The notes below the pieces were generated by a model. The model was not told where the DNA came from, searched no databases, and saw only the letters and a program-made list of their open reading frames with translations. The translations under genes were made by a program, and so were the position numbers. This document shows positions 22,201 through 35,554 of a stretch of 64,000 nt of DNA, piece after piece; the stretch's first letter is position 1, and each line of letters starts with the position of its first letter. Source of the DNA: Symsagittifera roscoffensis (Eukaryota; Xenacoelomorpha; Acoela; Convolutidae); contig NC_087068.1 in NCBI RefSeq assembly GCF_963678635.1, positions 44,747,013 through 44,811,012 on the forward strand. The letters are read 5' to 3'.

Positions 22201-25120
22201 ATACGTCAAAAGTACCTCTATTAATAATTTCGAAGAGCGTAGAACGTGCGATAAAATGAATAGAGACTCACGAAGTATGCAGGCATATAGAATAGCAGCG
22301 GGTTTGGCACCTTGTTTTTGAAAATTCGCAGAGTAGGTTTTGAGAAAAGTGCAAAAAATTTCCAAAGTTTCGCAAGAAAACAACAAAAAACAATAAAACT
22401 CACATATTTTTATTATACCTGTTTCTTTCAAACAGGATCTTACACTAGCCAAAAATAAAGCAGTAAAATATGCTTTCAAATTACTTATGCTTAAATAGGT
22501 TTAAATATAATTAAATTGAAATATACCTAAGCGGTCTCCAAACCAAACCAACAGTCATAGGAGAAAAATGAGCTGGAACACGGCTATTCATTTATCTATT
22601 TTGTTAAAAAACCACGCAATCTAAATTCATTAATGAATACTTATTGGCTCCACCTGAAATTTCTGTTCGAAAATGGAATCAATTCAGTTGAAATAATCTT
22701 TTTGTCAAAATGCTTAAAATAACATCAACAGGTGGAATTCGGAACAGTTGTGTAGGTTATGTTGCAATAGGCAAAGAAGGGTGTTCAACAGTACCGGGAC
22801 TAGAAAATTGTTAAACATGAAATTTGATGATATTTGGCGCTGTTGAACTGCATTTTTTCGACACTTTTGTACTTCGGCACTGATGTACTGCTTTCATTGG
22901 AGAACATTCTACAGCTAACTGAACTTTACTGCATTGCTGAACCTATTAGGTAAATTAATCCTGCGTAAAATAGACTAAGTTTGATTGGAACGCTCTAATT
23001 AAAGGCCTTGCTTAAAAATTCGTTGTGAACATACAGGGCCACAAAAAGAGAAAATAATTTTTTTGACGCAAGTTCACATTATTTTGAACTTCGTGGCATT
23101 TTGAATGATTATTGAATCCTAAACCTGTTAGCGAAATTTCCCCACGAAATTGCCCTTTTTGACTCAAGATTGCGAAAAAAACTCGTCGGTATAAAAACTA
23201 CCAGAGCAAACAAAAAATCAGCCGAGCGGATAAAAACAAAGTCAGTCACTTTGTTTAACAACCAGAACAAAAATGAAATGAAACATCATATGTGCTGACG
23301 AGAAGTCATGATTCAATTTGACGGTAAACGCGAAAATTTAAACTCAAGAAAACCAAGAAAGCGTGGATTTTATTTAAAGTTTTTTTTCGGGTCATTTTTT
23401 TTCGGGTCATTGCATTCTTTGGAGAATCTGCGCATGATTTTTTTTTTGTTGAATCTAGGTTTGGAGGGTTATAAAAATGCCTCAAGTACCGATTGAATAG
23501 GGGAGATGACTCAATTGGATCCTATTTATTTTTCTATGTGCTAGGTATCGTTTTCTCCATTTTGACAACCCTAAAACAGTTCAAATAACCTATCAGCGCC
23601 ATACAGGGTCAAATATACTATCAAAGCCACAAAAACAAGGATTCCAAAAAATAATCTCTTTGCCGAGAAAAATTGATCTGAATTTTTCTGTTTTTCATTC
23701 TAAAAGATACAAAATTTACAAATGACATGATAAAAGGCTGACCTCAGTATTTCTTTCTACTACAGTGTTCATGTTAATTCGGCTATTATAACCTCCCCTT
23801 TTGCAGTGTTCATCTAATTCAGTCCCATACAGTGCACGCCAGAACCTTTTATCTCACCACGCAGAAAAAAACTGCTTTCAAAAATTTTCTTGTAGCTTTT
23901 TAAAGACTATTTTCGGGACATTCTGTGCTACTTGCACAGTAAACGGCCATCCTTGTTTCGTTCTAGCTTTGAAGATTTCGTTTTAGCTTTGATACGAAGA
24001 CTTCGTTTTATTATTCGAAGTCCCTTTAAGAAACTGAAATCTGACACCTTCTTACGATACCAAAAATATGAAGCTTCTTTCGTTTACATGCAAAATTTGA
24101 GATGAGTTATTTCTTTTTATTTTTTTTTTCATTTCTATATCAACAATTATGTAAAAACATCAAATTCAATTGAACTGAGATTGAATACAAGTTTGTCAAG
24201 GCTGAAGAAACCTCTCCCGCTTGACTATTGATTGAATTGCAATCATGATTGAATTGCGTTAGTGTCCTACGGCATTTTAGTACGGCATTACTACGGCTCC
24301 CTAAAAATAATTAAGAATTCTCAAAAGCTTATTAACTATTGTTGCCTTCTTTAATCGTTAATAAGGATGTCAAAATTTAATTAAACTCCGCCGCATTCAT
24401 TCGATTGTGTTTATTCTTTGGGTCACCTCATGACTTTCGAAAGATCACTTTTTGTTTCGTGGGCGGTGGTGGCATTTAATATAATATTCACTAAAAGGCC
24501 GTCGTAAAAAACAAGTGGGTGAAATCTAGTTCAAAAAACTGCAAAGGATAATTGAAAAGTCTCAATCAGCAATCGTGAACTCTCAAAGGCGGCTTATAAC
24601 AATTGCAGTGAATAAGTGAACTTTAAAAGCAATTTGCATTTTTCAAACTAGACACATTTTCATTCAACCGAAGTGTTGGCCGACAAAAACTCTCGTAAAT
24701 GGGTTAGCATTAAAAACGAAATAATGACAGCCATAGCATCCATCGTCAGCACAGATATTAATTCAGCTACCATAAATTGACTTGATAAAAAAGGTGATTA
24801 GAAAAGACAACACGGCGCAGGACGCTGTTGTCTCTTGTTTTTTTTTCTTAACTATTCAACTAACTTCCGGAATTTCATGTCATAACCTTTAAATAAGGAA
24901 ATTACACAACACATGAACTAGTATTTATTCAAACATTGAAAGAGAAAGTTTTAAAACTACACAAATGCTTCTGAGCCACAGAAGTCGATTTTTTTCGAAA
25001 TTTCCAAAATTTCTGTCTGAACTCAAGAACAAATTGATCCTATAAAAAGATATCATAAAATGTCACATGAAGTGTTTGATGGCAATAATTTTCATTAACA
25101 AAAAAATCAACGAAACGAAC
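22201..25120. other. Non-coding stretch, probably HYDIN intron
   Basis: No exon recognised. The only repeat noticed is a family B hairpin end at 23905-23945 (ctgtgctacttgcacag, then ccttgttt). Short open frames lack motifs. Confidence 0.45.
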
Positions 25121-25544
25121 CATCAGCTGTCAAATCTAGGAGAGCAGTGGCAGTTTTTTCGGCCTGCTTCTTTTCGGCCAGTTTCACTTTGCGAAGGTGA
25201 TCGGCGTAGAAGTCCGTCAACTCTTTCGGTAGTCCTTGGCCCGCATCGCGAGGCGGCAACAAAATACAATTGTCTCGGTCCCAACCTTTCATCATCCTCA
25301 ACGTTTTCTCCTCTTCTAGATGTTGATTGTCAAACTCCACTGAGTATATTTCAACAGGGAAGTCACTGGGATTCGCAACAACGACCTCCTGTTCGTCGCC
25401 AGCAGAGTGAGGTAGACACGGTCCGAACTCGAGGAAGTTTTTGGTGAAGTGAACCCCGAGTTCAAATCCGGATCCACTGCATTGTAAGCCCACTTTGGAG
25501 CTGCTGTGGGATATTTTGAGAGTCAGTCGCTCTTCGTATTTTTT
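25121..25544 (-). CDS. HYDIN: HYDIN-like protein, exon (ASH domain before the nucleotide-binding region)
   Basis: HYDIN is a giant protein of the central-pair apparatus of motile cilia, built from many ASH (ASPM/SPD-2/Hydin) immunoglobulin-like domains. This exon starts after ctgtag (25550-25545) in phase 0 and continues the previous exon across a 315-bp intron to rebuild an ASH strand. Recognisable blocks are GFELGVHFTKNFLEFGP, NPSDFPVEIYSVEFD and LRMMKGWD, followed by LLPPRDAG. This is the stretch that in known HYDIN proteins precedes the P-loop domain. It probably ends at gatg|gttcgt (25120, phase 1). I could not find the next exon to the left. Confidence 0.85.
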
Positions 25545-25859
25545 CTACAGCACAAAACAACTTAAAAACAATTCGTAAAAGAAAACAATTTTTTTAATGT
25601 AAATTAAATTGATCATTACTTGACCTCAATTTTTTTTGAGATACAATTTATATGTCTTCTATCTATGCTCTTTGCCTGTACTAAAACTGGTCATTGCATG
25701 TACTAAAACTGGTCGCCACGCGTGAAACTATTGCGACGAATTTTTCAAATATGCAATATAACAGAAATTGAACGGTTTTTACATGCGACATGAATAGCTG
25801 GTTGACCTCATCTGATCAATATATTTGTAATATTTGGTAACTGACGTCACTATAAGAAC
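25545..25859 (-). other. HYDIN: HYDIN intron (315 bp)
   Basis: GT at 25859-25858 (caacag|gttctt) and AG at 25546-25545 (tgctgtag). Phase 0 on both sides. Nothing else seen inside. Confidence 0.75.
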
Positions 25860-26225
25860 CTGTTGCAGCGGCATGAATTTAATCTGCACATTATATCTCT
25901 GTCCTGGCATCAACACACCGGCACTCGGGATGACTTCAAACACATTGACCACCCTTCTCTCTTTCTCCTTCTTCTTTTTTATCTTCCAAGGCTGGTTAGT
26001 CGTCGACCAATCATCTCTCTCCTTGTTCGGCTTTGCGCTCTCCGCTGATTGGCTAACGACTACCCACTCGCAAGGCACTCGTTTGTGGTTGAAAAATTGG
26101 ACGGTGATTATTTTGCACTGCGAGCAAAGCACTTGGCCGAAGTCTAGGACACTATCAGAGATGGTCATGCTAGGCATTGTCACATGGGCTTTGAGAATGA
26201 GCGCAGAAGAGGGTCCGTTTTGAAC
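25860..26225 (-). CDS. HYDIN: HYDIN-like protein, exon (ASH domain)
   Basis: 122 codons in phase 0, bounded by tgtttcag|gttcaa at the start and caacag|gttctt at the end. It encodes a typical HYDIN ASH domain: VTMPSMTISDSVLDFGQVLC, then VQFFNHKRVPCEW, then a lysine/glutamate-rich insert (KIKKKKEKERR) and VIPSAGVLMPGQRYNVQIKF. The sequence before VTMP normally follows a further ASH domain. That domain is missing from the visible exons to the right and may lie in the assembly gap. Confidence 0.88.
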
Positions 26226-26469
26226 CTGAAACAAAGACTGTCTTGTACCAATTTTATACACGGATATGACGAATATATAGATTGCTAGAAGATTAGATGC
26301 TCCGCTTTTGAACTTCGAATTGAGATTTGCATACAAACTATTTTTGACAAACTTCAACACAACCAACAGCCAACAACTAATTATATAATTCAAAGGCTCA
26401 GCCAACAACTAATTATATAATTCTTGGTTGAAAGACGCTTATTTACCACAATTGATTCGTTACAAGAAG

Positions 26470-26657
26470 CGAAATCTATCCTTTTGCACTTTATATGGCG
26501 TGTGGGGGGATGAGTTTCATGAAAAATTTCAAATTATAGAAAAAAAAGTTTTCTTTTTATTTTATTACATTTAACTTTTTAATGTTATTACTGCCCCCAT
26601 AAACCTTGAAAGGCAGTCAAAACATTCGGGGCTTCGCCCTGATACGAGCAGTCTTGT
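26470..26657 (+). repeat. Family A (HINE-like) end fragment, inverted
   Basis: Contains ggcgtgtggggggatga and the closing ggcttcgccctgatacgagc, agtcttgtttt. It faces the copy at 26810-27413, making an inverted pair 150 bases apart. Confidence 0.7.
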
Positions 26658-26809
26658 TTTGAACTTTAAAAATGACATTCACAATGAAACTAAAATTTCG
26701 GAGAATTTTTCCCCTTGCCACAGCGTGATTTGGGCGCCGCTTGGAAACTGAAATTGAAACTCAGAGGCGAATCTGAGCTTCGCGTCACTTAAGTTACAAA
26801 AAAAAGTCA

Positions 26810-27413
26810 AATAAGACTGCTCGTATCAGGGCGAAGCCCTGAATGTTCCGACTGCCTTTTACGGCTTATGGAGCAGTAGTAACATGTAATTAAATGTAAT
26901 AAAATAGAATGAAAAAAAATTTTTTTCTAAAAATAATTTTTTTTAAATCATCCCCCCACACGCCAGTACAAAAAAAATAGATTTCGCTCATTGTAACATT
27001 TTTCTAAAATTTTTTCTAAAATTTGATTTTTTTTGAAATCATCTTTCCACACGCCATATAAAGTACAAAAGAATAGATTTCGCTCATTGTAACAAATCAA
27101 TTATGGCAAATAAGCTTCTTTCAACCAATTTGGAACGATTTCTAACACGGATTAAATATTCGCTTACGCATTAATAGCGCGAAATACATAGCGCGTTAAT
27201 TGTCCCAAATTGGCAAAGTTTAAACCCCCATAATTTTACGAAAAATGATCACAGGTGAAATATCTTTTCAAATTTAAACTCAGGACAACAATAACTTTTG
27301 AAAAAAAAATCCGTCAAAAATGCCTAGTTAAAAAGTCGAAGTTTGTCTGGAGAAAAAAAACCATCTCGAGCCCAAATCTTCCATTACTTTCGTATCGGAA
27401 GTCGGAACAAAGA
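26810..27413 (-). repeat. Family A (HINE-like) element, complete copy with internal duplication
   Basis: From gactgctcgtatcagggcga and atgttccgactgcc to cggaagtcggaacaaaga. An internal block (tttctaaaa-tttttt-aaatcatc...ccacacgcca-agtacaaaa) is duplicated at about 26925-26985 and 27000-27070, which explains its length of about 600 against 530 bp. Non-coding. Confidence 0.75.
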
Positions 27414-27623
27414 CAAACGATAATATCTCAAATGAAAAGCGAAAACCTTGAAGGTTTCTGTTGAAGAAATCGTAAACAAAATAATCAAGAAAAAAATGTT
27501 TGCAAATTTTATAGAAAAAAATTACCCAAAACATAAGAAAAATTCGGGCTAATTTAACTTCGTTTATATGCAATAGATGGCAACGATAAGAAAAAAAACA
27601 TTGGTAAAAAATCGAGACCCAAA

Positions 27624-30600
27624 CATTCCTAAAATTACTCAAAAACTTTGCTTAAAACCTTGCAATCAGACAAAATACATTTCTACAAGAAAAATTGGGG
27701 ATAGAAAAACCTTTTTGGTTATATGCTCAAATTAGGCAAATTCATAACTGAAAAACATCGAACAACCGAAAAAAAAAGATCTTTTCTAGGACACAAAAAT
27801 GGATGGCAGCCAAAATAACTTTTAGCCATCTTAATTTGTTGCTTTTATGTTCCATTTAACCATGTCCGATTGCTCCAATCACAGAAAATGGGAAGGAGCT
27901 TTGTCTTCGAGTGTTTTAGTTTCTATATTTCGAACCAAGCAGAAAAAAATGTCTGAAAAAAATGTCTAAACCGGCTACAAATTTTTGCTTTTTAGTCTCA
28001 TTTGGAGAGGGAAGGGAGTGAGTAGTGATCGCAGAGCCCATATTGAGTTATAAAAGAACTTTTAGCTCAACTTAGCCATTTTTTAAATCTGGCACTTTCC
28101 CAGCATGAAACTTTCATGACAATCAAAAAATCTTTCATCAAAACTTGAAAAAAAAAGTGTCAGAAAACACAATTTTACTTTTCGATTTTGTTGAAACAAT
28201 TGTCATAGATTATTGAATCCAGTTAAAGCTTCTACACGCTATGTTTTGTCTCTCTCTCGCTCTCCGCAACAAGTGTAACAAATTGTTTAGTAATTAATAA
28301 CTGTGGCTGAAACCTTGTGTGCTACTTGTTAAAATCTGGATTGGTTTTTTCCGCTTCGTTCATCAGTAGGTTGAAACGAATGCAGGGGCGTTTTCAGCAA
28401 TGTTATAAGATTTCGGGTCCAATTTAAATGTTCCTCCGCTAACGAGGAGATTTAAGAACTATCTAAAAGCATCACTATATCACTATCGCTGAAGCTAACT
28501 ATTCATTGACGGCCCTTTTCCACTATAGAACCACAAAACACTACCAATGGTGGATGGAAAAATAAAATTGCGACCAGCAGGAATTGGGCAATTAAATTTT
28601 TGTTACGACCATTGAAAATGGGGAGAAACTTTGTCTTCGAGTATCGAGTGAGCTTTAGTATTTCACCTTTTTTAAACGTAAAATTAGGAATAACAAATAA
28701 TCATCCGAATGGTTCAAATGATATGTATATATATTGAATCCTAAAACATTCCTAAAATTACTCAAGAACTTTGCTTAAAACCTTGCTATCAGACAAAATA
28801 CATTTCTACAAGAAAAATTGGGGATAGAAAAACCTTTTTGGTTATATGCTCAAATTAGGCAAATTCATAACTGAAAAACATCGAACAACCGAAAAAAAAA
28901 ATCTTTTCTAGGACACAAAAATGGATGGCAGCCAAAATAACTTTTAGCCATCTTAATTTGTTGCTTTTATGTTCCATTTAACCATGTCCGATTGCTCCAA
29001 TCACAGAAAATGGGAAGGAGCTTTGTCTTCGAGTGTTTTAGTTTCTATATTTCGAACCAAGCAGAAAAAAATATCTGAAAAAAATGTCTAAACCGGCTAC
29101 AAATTTTTGCTTTTTAGTCTCATTTGGAGATGGAAGAGAGTGAGTAGTGATCGCAGAGCCCATATTGAGTTATAAAAGAACTTTTAGCTCAACTTAGCCA
29201 TTTTTTAGATCTGGCACTTTCCCAGCATGAAACTTTCATGACAATCAAAAAATCTTTCATCAAAACTTGAAAAAAAAAGTGTCAGAAAACACAATTTTAC
29301 TTTTCGATTTTGTTGAAACAATTGTCATAGATTATTGAATCCAGTTAAAGTTTCTACACGCTATGTTTTGTCTCTCTCTCGCTCTCCGCAACAAGTGAAA
29401 CAAATTGTTTAGTAATTAATAACTGTGGCTGAAACCTTGTGTGCTACTTGTTAAAATCTGGATTGGTTTTTTCCGCTTCGTTCATCAGTAGGTTGAAACG
29501 AATGTAGGGGCGTTTTCAGCAATGTTAGAAGAAAAAAAAAGATCTTTTCTAGGACACAAAAATGGATGGCAGCCAAAATAACTTTTAGCCATCTTAATTT
29601 GTTGCTTTTATGTTCCATTTAACCATGTCCGATTGCTCCAATCACAGAAAATGGGAAGGAGCTTTGTCTTCGAGTGTTTTAGTTTCTATATTTCGAACCA
29701 AGCAGAAAAAAATGTCTGAAAAAAATGTCTAAACCGGCTACAAATTTTTGCTTTTTAGTCTCATTTGGAGAGGGAAGGGAGTGAGTAGTGATCGCAGAGC
29801 CCATACTGAGTTATAAAAGAACTTTTAGCTCAACTTAGCCATTTTTTAAATCTGGCACTTTCCCAGCATGAAACTTTCATGACAATCAAAAAATCTTTCA
29901 TCAAAACTTGAAAAAAAAAGTGTCAGAAAACACAATTTTACTTTTCGATTTTGTTGAAACAATTGTCATAGATTATTGAATCCAGTTAAAGCTTCTACAC
30001 GCTATGTTTTGTCTCTCTCTCGCTCTCCGCAACAAGTGTAACAAATTGTTTAGTAATTAATAACTGTGGCTGAAACCTTGTGTGCTACTTGTTAAAATCT
30101 GGATTGGTTTTTTCCGCTTCGTTCATCAGTAGGTTGAAACGAATGCAGGGGCGTTTTCAGCAATGTTATAAGATTTCGGGTCCAATTTAAATGTTCCTCC
30201 GCTAACGAGGAGATTTAATTACTATCTAAAAGCATCACTATATCACTATCGCTGAAGCTAACTATTCATTGACGGCCCTTTTCCACTATAGAACCACAAA
30301 ACACTACCAATGGTGGATGGAAAAATAAAATTGCGACCAGCAGGAATTGGGCAATTAAATTTTTGTTACGACCATTGAAAATGGGGAGAAACTTTGTCTT
30401 CGAGTATCGAGTGAGCTTTAGTATTTCACCTTTTTTAAACGTAAAATTAGGAATAACAAATAATCATCCGAATGGTTCAAATGATATGTATATATATTGA
30501 ATCCTAAAACATTCCTAAAATTACTCAAGAACTTTGCTTAAAACCTTGCTATCAGACAAAATACATTTCTACAAGAAAAATTGGGGATAGAAAAACCTTT

Positions 30601-31862
30601 TTGGTTATATGCTCAAATTGAGCAAATTCATAACTGAAAAACATCGAACAACCGAAAAAAAAGATCTTTTCTAGGACACAAAAATGGATGGCAGCCAAAA
30701 TAACTTTTAGCCATCTTAATTTGTTGCTTTTATGTTCCATTTAACCATGTCCGATTGCTCCAATCACAGAAAATGGGAAGGAGCTTTGTCTTCGAGTGTT
30801 TTAGTTTCTATATTTCGAACCAAGCAGAAAAAAATATCTGAAAAAAATGTCTAAACCGGCTACAAATTTTTGCTTTTTAGTCTCATTTGGAGATGGAAGA
30901 GAGTGAGTAGTGATCGCAGAGCCCATATTGAGTTATAAAAGAACTTTTAGCTCAACTTAGCCATTTTTTAGATCTGGCACTTTCCCAGCATGAAACTTTC
31001 ATGACAATCAAAAAATCTTTCATCAAAACTTGAAAAAAAAAGTGTCAGAAAACACAATTTTACTTTTCGATTTTGTTGAAACAATTGTCATAGATTATTG
31101 AATCCAGTTAAAGTTTCTACACGCTATGTTTTGTCTCTCTCTCGATCTCCGCAACAAGTGAAACAAATTGTTTAGTAATTAATAACTGTGGCTGAAACCT
31201 TGTGTGCTACTTGTTAAAATCTGGATTGGTTTTTTCCGCTTCGTTCATCAGTAGGTTGAAACGAATGCAGGGGCGTTTTCAGCAATGTTATAAGATTTCG
31301 GGTCCAATTTAAATGTTCCTCCGCTAACGAGGAGATTTAAGAACTATCTAAAAGCATCACTATATCACTATCGCTGAAGATAACTATTCATTGACGGCCC
31401 TTTTCCACTATAGAACCACAAAACACTACCAATGGTGGATGGAAAAATAAAATTGCGACCAGCAGGAATTGGGCAATTAAATTTTTGTTGCGACCATTGA
31501 AAATTGGGAGAAACTTTGTCTTCGAGTATCGAGTGAGCTTTAGTATTTAACCTTTTTTTAAACGTAAAATTAGGAATAACAAATAATCATCCGAATGGTT
31601 CAAATGATATGTATATATATTGAATCCTAAAACATTCCTAAAATTACTCAAAAACTTTGCTTAAAACCTTGCAATCAGACAAAATACATTTCTACAAGAA
31701 AAATTGGGGATAGAAAAACCTTTTTGGTTATATGCTCAAATTAGGCAAATTCATAACTGAAAAACATCGAACAACCGAAAAAAAAGGTCTTTTCTAGGAC
31801 ACAAAAATGGATAGCAGCCAAAATAACTTTTAGCCATCTTAATTTGTTGTTTTTATGTTCCA
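27624..31862. repeat. 1123-bp tandem repeat array, three long, one shortened and one partial unit
   Basis: The unit start cattcctaaaattactca occurs at 27624, 28747, 30510 and 31633, so the period is 1123 bp (27624-28747 and 30510-31633). The unit from 28747 breaks off at about 29526 and joins a unit that lacks its first 150 bases. The last unit stops at about 31862. Units differ by few substitutions. No shared long open frame; each unit carries part of family B (gaccattgaaaatggggaga). It behaves like a young satellite or local segmental duplication. Confidence 0.9.
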
Positions 31863-31887
31863 TTATATATATCGTGAAGCTTGTTTA

Positions 31888-32330
31888 GTCGTAATTAGAA
31901 CCACAAAAAAAATTCCGAAGAATTTTCTCTTTGTCGCTTGAGAAAAAGAGAAAAAAAACTGTTAGAAATTTTGGTCTAATTTCGAGCGAAAAAATAGAGC
32001 GAGCAGGCTTATTTTGTTTTTAAACCAAAATCAGTGACCAGAAACAATCATCGGAATGGGTCAAATTAAATCATATTAAAAGCCTGTTTAGTCGCAATTT
32101 AACAAAATTTAAAACTTTTTGAAAAGTTTCGCAGTATTGAGAAAAACAGGTTCAAAAACAGGTTCAATTTTTTTTCAAGTAGTAGAAATTTGATAATGCA
32201 ATTGAGCGATTTCTTGGTTAAAAAAAACCTTAGAAGTATTCTGCAAAAAAATTGGTGTCGTTTATGACTAATTCACTTAAAGTCTAGGCGCTCAAAATTT
32301 TATGAATAGTCGGAACATTTCATTTTGTGC
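31888..32330 (+). repeat. Family B repeat, degraded copies
   Basis: Contains gagcgaaaaaatagagcgag, caggcttattttg, aatcatcggaatgggtcaaa and tgaatagtcggaacattt. Another short family B piece (gaccattgaaaatggggaga) follows at 32363. Confidence 0.5.
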
Positions 32331-32779
32331 TCAGCAGGAATTGGGCAATTAAATTTTTGTTACGACCATTGAAAATGGGGAGAAACTTTGTCTTCGAGTG
32401 AGCTTTAGAATATAATTAAATAAAAAATTTTATTCCCAAAACGTATTTAAATCTGCAGCTCCGGGTTATTGGTAACCAATTTCAGAACTAATTTGTGATG
32501 AAATCAGGAGAACAGGCACTATTTGAGACTAATGGTATCACAAAATTCACAGTGGAGCTGAAATCAAGGCGCCAAATTTCCCCCTCAAAATGATTCTTTA
32601 CAATTTTTTTATCTTCATCAACTGCACATTATCTATAATTTGTAAAGAACCGTTTTAATATGCAATAGAACTCATGCACTTTTAGAGTTTTTAATCAGTT
32701 TTACCGCATAGAAAATCAAATTTTCCGCTATTTAACAGATCAGCAAACCATATTATGTCATAATTATTTCAGTTGTGTC

Positions 32780-32935
32780 TATTTTTAACCCCGGTCCTAC
32801 TCAATGCAGGACCAACCATGGGAGAAAGAGATGTCACCCATTCCACTATAGCCGTCCCACCTTGAGGAGGCGTAAGACACTGAGACCCCTCCAACCGTGA
32901 CCGAAGTGAGATTCGAACACACTCATGATCTGAGT
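32780..32935 (-). repeat. Possible SINE with tRNA-like B box
   Basis: GC-richer block in AT-rich DNA. On the minus strand it has gtgtgttcgaatctcacttc (a good B box with its T-stem), then a structured body with complementary arms (ggtcctgcattgagtaggacc). No A box is clear. A tRNA- or 5S-derived SINE is plausible. Confidence 0.4.
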
Positions 32936-34169
32936 AATTTTACTTCACGATTAATTACAATTTTGTTTGCGAATGACTAAAAGATTTTGAATAAATCAGA
33001 GTAAGATGAGATTTTTCATGCTTCTCAGAAACTGATTGAGTAAAAATTAGAAAGAAAAAGCTTGAAACTTTCATTTCAAGATTGCACCCCCTTCCAACCA
33101 GTCTTCTAAAAATTACATTCAATCCCCCAACCACTGCGATTATTATATCACGGGAGGCCTACTAATTCACTGAATGAGATATGATGGAAAACACCCATAA
33201 ATTATTTCTATGCCGAAAGAGGTTTTTTCCCGATTTCTAAAATAGTAGACAATTCTCAGCGAATAAGTAACATAAACACAATGAATTTTCATTGCATTGG
33301 ATGAATTGACAGCATTTAACTCGTGTAATTGCAGTAAGATAACAAGTGCTTAAGATGAACGTTGAAGACGCAATTACGCTGAAGCATTTTGGGTCTTCAA
33401 TACGATCTAATTTAAGAACAGAAAAAGAAACCATTAATTTCAAAAGATAAAATTTCCAAATCAGAAATGCATGATAAGGTTGCAAACACTATACCGCATT
33501 TGAACCTGTTTTTTTGCACTTATTGGGCATTTCAGTTTTGACTCGGAACAGAAAAAAAAACAAATCAAAAAAGTTTTCGCCATGCCGAAAAACAAAACAA
33601 TCTGAATACTCCAGAATCTACAAAACAATCTGAATCTTGTTTTCCAGGCTGATCATTTCAAGTAGTTTATTATTAATCAGTTATTTGTATTCTTCTTATT
33701 GTTTTATATAGAATTGAATGGATATATAATTCTTCTTGATGTCAATACAAAAATCGTTTTTGATCCGACTTGCGGAGAAAGTAAAGTGACTTTGATGCTT
33801 GATGTATTTTTTATTCAGACCAGTTTCGGCGATCGCCATAACAACTTTAAGCGGAAAAATCTCACGTCCAAAGAAGATAACAACTCTCTGAGTTCAAATT
33901 TATTTGGATTTTTTTACCTGCGATCTATTTTTTGTTATGTTCCAGTGGTTTAAAAAAATTCCAAAACGGACGAAATCCTGAAACAACTTAAATGCATTTT
34001 TCAGATTTTGTCCATCTCAATTTATTGTTTCGACTTTTAAAAACAGTGTGAAATGTTAATGCTTTGTTTGGCTTTTCTTTCAGTTATTTTTCGACTTCTT
34101 GAAATAGCAATTTTTATAGCGATCTTACTAACCAGCAGAAATTACGATTCGTTGCCTTTCTAGATTAGC
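32936..34169. other. Non-coding stretch, no gene seen
   Basis: Two 80-codon open frames (33237-33485 minus, 33699-33953 plus) show no motif. Confidence 0.4.
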
Positions 34170-34556
34170 TAGAACTTTTTTCGGACTTTCGAAGAAAACG
34201 GAGTTTATGCTGGGACCGGTTTTTTTATTCAGCAAATTTTCGACTTTTTAATTACGCAATTTTGAAGGAAAATTTTTTGTACCATCTGAAAGAAATTGTT
34301 GTTTGCAACTATGATCATTTTTCATAAAATGATGACGGTTTATAAATTGCTATTTTGGATAAGTAACGCGCGATTTGCGTTATGTAACACGCACAAGCTG
34401 CAGATTAAAATGTTCCCAATTGAAATTAAGCAAAAAAAATTTGGTCATATCAATAGCTTATGAGACGCTAAGTGCATCTTTTCGTACTTTAAATTTCCTT
34501 AGTTTTTATAGATGTTTCAAACAAAATCGCCCTGATATACCAGCAGTCTTGTTATG
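34170..34556 (+). repeat. Family A (HINE-like) element, diverged, plus orientation
   Basis: It starts near tttcggactttcgaagaaaa, carries gtaacgcgcgatttgcgttat in the middle, and ends in atcgccctgatataccagca, gtcttgtt. The internal frame at 34375-34557 is non-coding repeat. Confidence 0.6.
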
Positions 34557-35554
34557 ATTTAAACACAGAGGCGATGTTGCAAATCGCAAACACAAGCAAA
34601 AATATGACCGATAACGCTACTGGGAACAACTGAATGAGTAAAACTTTGAGTCTAAAAAATTTCTTAAGTGAAGCACGCTAATTATGAGTCTACATAATTG
34701 CTAAGTGACGCAAGCAAATTATGGCACATTAGCAGAACAGTCAGCTAGAAAAAGGAGTTTGCCAACTAACATGCCTCAGTTTATAGAGCGGACGCATTTT
34801 AACTAGCATACGAAAAAGTTCATTAAAAACATCCGATCCTGCCCAGGTTCCAACCCTCTTATTTTGTTGCGGGTCTTCTTTCCTACCTCCACGCTACAGA
34901 TCCATGATACATTGAAGCTAAAATGCTATTTTTGACACAAAAGTCTGCGTTAATATCCTTAGCATTGCCTGTACTTAATAGCTGGTTATTGATCAAAATG
35001 AAAACTTTCAAAATGAATACATTTAGTCGCAACAATATTTGCGTCACAACATTATTTGCGACTTAGGTTAAAGAAAACAGAGAGTTCATACTATAACACA
35101 AGCTTTGCTTGTAAAACAAGTATGAGAAAAATTAGTTAAATTAGGCGATATTTTTTCTCATCCATTCTTACGGCAACATAGCTTGAAATAAGGAAACTTT
35201 GTGGAAATTATTGTTTGCTAATCACGCATTGAACTATTTCATGTTCAAAGAACTGCGAATCAAAAACAAATAAATTTTAGAGTGGATTTTCATTAATAGC
35301 AAATTGTTCATTTTGAAAACACGGATTTATCGTGATTTTAAAATTTATGATAAATACATTTCTCAAATTGTCAAATGCTAAAACGCATAAACAGTACCTT
35401 CATTAAAACTACGCGAAAACACTGAACGACTTTAGGTGCGCTTTTATGAAATTACCTCTCTCCACTGAGCAACTACGCGCAAAAAATTACGCGCAAAAAT
35501 TACGCGCGGCGAACTAGTATATACTCCAAATCATTCCAAAATGAAAAAAGATAG
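34557..35554. other. Non-coding stretch, no gene seen
   Basis: No gene. Short repeated taattatg/ttgctaagtgacg and acgcgcaaaaattacgcgc motifs only. Confidence 0.4.

Noticed and set aside
25834-26223. 129-codon plus-strand frame
   Set aside because: Antisense shadow of the HYDIN exon at 25860-26225.
27328-31862. Open frames repeated in the 1123-bp array as a gene family
   Set aside because: The longest shared frames are about 60 codons, hydrophobic and start-less; no motif.
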